Shown piece after piece: positions 4,969 to 5,705 of a stretch of DNA of 5,705 nt. The notes under the pieces were generated by a model, which worked only from the letters and a program-made list of their open reading frames with translations, was not told the DNA's origin and made no database searches. Numbering within the stretch: position 1 is the stretch's first letter; each line of letters begins with the position of its first letter. Location of the stretch: the NCBI GenBank assembly GCA_947624455.1, contig CANQKL010000112.1:1-5705 (forward strand), read 5' to 3'. This DNA comes from an uncultured Clostridia bacterium. GTDB lineage: Bacteria; Bacillota; Clostridia; UMGS1883. The position numbers and the translations under genes are program-made.

Positions 4969-5705
4969 TCAAATCACTTTTACTCTTGTGTCCGGCGCCA
5001 GCAGCTTGAATATCTCGAACACATTGATTTTCGCCGGGCTGTCGGCAAAACCGCTGTCCCGGAAGACGGCCCGGAGCGATCTGCGCTTGGCAATCTCTTT
5101 TACGACGCTTTCAGGAATATTTTCATCAAAGCAGGCGATAAGGTCGCCCTCGTTGTAGGTGTGTACGGTAAAGCCGCCGATTTTTTCGGACTTATACGGC
5201 ATGGAAAGGGGCAGCCCCCACTCCAAAAGGCAGCCGAACAGCAGGTCAAGGCCGGTGCGGTCCTCCTTGATGTTGGATTCAAGCCCCGTGAGCATTTGCT
5301 GGTCATAGTCGCCGGGCGCGTAGTAGACGTCCTTCATGTTAGTGTCGTCCAGCTTCAGTACCCGGAAGCCACAGTCCAGTTTTTTGCTTATATCCACCAT
5401 TTCAACGGAATGATTATCGCTAAAATTTATAGTATCAACTACTTTCGCCGGTGTATAATCTCCAACTTTCGACCCGTCTAAACGATTCAATGGCACATAT
5501 TTCCATGTGTCATTTTCCTGTTTGATTTTTTCTCCCGCTCTGCGTATCCTTTCTTTACCTATTTCGCAGATGTTTTTATAGCCCGCTTTGTAGGCCTCGC
5601 TCTTTTCATCGCAAGGCTCAGGCAGCTGCACCATGATAAATTTGCGATGTCCGCCGTCCTCAGCATTAAGCTGCTTCATGTGTTTGTTGCGGTGGAATAG
5701 GGAAA
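4969..5705 (-). CDS. mod: Type III DNA methyltransferase Mod, C-terminal part (partial)
   Basis: The C-terminal 236-244 residues of the Mod subunit, which recognises the target site and methylates adenine there using S-adenosylmethionine, and which anchors Res. Typical Mod segments are QLNAEDGGHRKFIMVQLPEP (3-22, counted from the internal Met at 5679), YKNICEIGKERIRRAGEKI (34-52), GFRVLKLDDTN (104-114), and the C-terminal FRDSGFADSPAKINVFEIFKLLAPDTRV. The catalytic DPPY and the SAM-binding motif lie further N-terminal, outside the window or at its edge. The frame remains open to base 5705, so the gene is reported as partial. The Met at 5679 is internal to the family alignment and has no ribosome site. 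The eight residues before it (SLFHRNKH) do not match the expected G-S-x-T-T-x-H-A segment, so a frame problem at the very edge is possible. An AT-rich stretch (5386-5511) looks like a local insertion compared with usual Mod proteins. Confidence 0.9.
   Translation of the reverse strand, partial: SLFHRNKHMKQLNAEDGGHRKFIMVQLPEPCDEKSEAYKAGYKNICEIGKERIRRAGEKIKQENDTWKYVPLNRLDGSKVGDYTPAKVVDTINFSDNHSVEMVDISKKLDCGFRVLKLDDTNMKDVYYAPGDYDQQMLTGLESNIKEDRTGLDLLFGCLLEWGLPLSMPYKSEKIGGFTVHTYNEGDLIACFDENIPESVVKEIAKRRSLRAVFRDSGFADSPAKINVFEIFKLLAPDTRVKVI

Noticed and set aside
4204..5481. A 425-codon open frame on the plus strand, antisense to mod and res
   Set aside because: It lies wholly opposite two recognisable type III R-M genes, has no family resemblance and no ribosome site. 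Long antisense frames are common opposite GC-rich codons.
1..5705. CRISPR arrays, tRNA or rRNA genes
   Set aside because: No regularly spaced direct repeats, cloverleaf with CCA or GTTCRA-type arm, or rRNA signature was recognised by eye.

Overview
The window looks like an accessory (defence and mobile-element) region of a low-to-medium-GC Gram-positive bacterium, probably a gut or rumen member of the Clostridia. This rests on strong AGGAGG-type ribosome sites, an AT-rich left half, a DUF3791/DUF3990 gene pair and a clostridial-style IS200 transposase. The taxonomic call is an inference, and no rRNA or other marker gene is present.

Left part (1-1146, plus strand): an edge hairpin and an AT-rich control region precede a tight three-gene operon. 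It encodes a DUF3791-type small protein, a DUF3990 protein (a family placed with ADP-ribosyltransferase-like folds) and a second small protein. The genes overlap as ATGA/ATGA. The two small proteins share a His-x5-Tyr-Ile-x-Glu signature and look like distant paralogues flanking the enzyme-like protein, an arrangement that could be toxin-antitoxin-like. A strong hairpin terminator that can work in both directions closes the operon.

Middle (about 1150-1900): a tnpA-only IS200/IS605-family element with subterminal hairpins at both ends and an intact Y1 HUH transposase. Its flanks are unusually structured. A 17-nt stretch just before tnpA is complementary (16 of 17) to a stretch just after it, and an outer 10-nt pair is perfectly complementary and nested around it, so tnpA sits in the loop of a long-range fold. 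The tnpA ribosome site can also pair with an upstream anti-Shine-Dalgarno copy that would be present only in read-through transcripts.

Right part (1906-5705, minus strand): a type III restriction-modification locus. It holds a complete Res subunit (SF2 helicase motifs plus C-terminal PD-(D/E)xK nuclease) and, 15 bp upstream, the C-terminal part of the Mod methyltransferase, which runs off the window. The IS lies between the Res stop codon and the bidirectional terminator, and probably inserted into the old res-to-operon junction. The small-gene operon and the R-M operon converge on this junction. Base composition changes visibly between the AT-rich left half and the GC-richer R-M genes, which suggests a mosaic locus.
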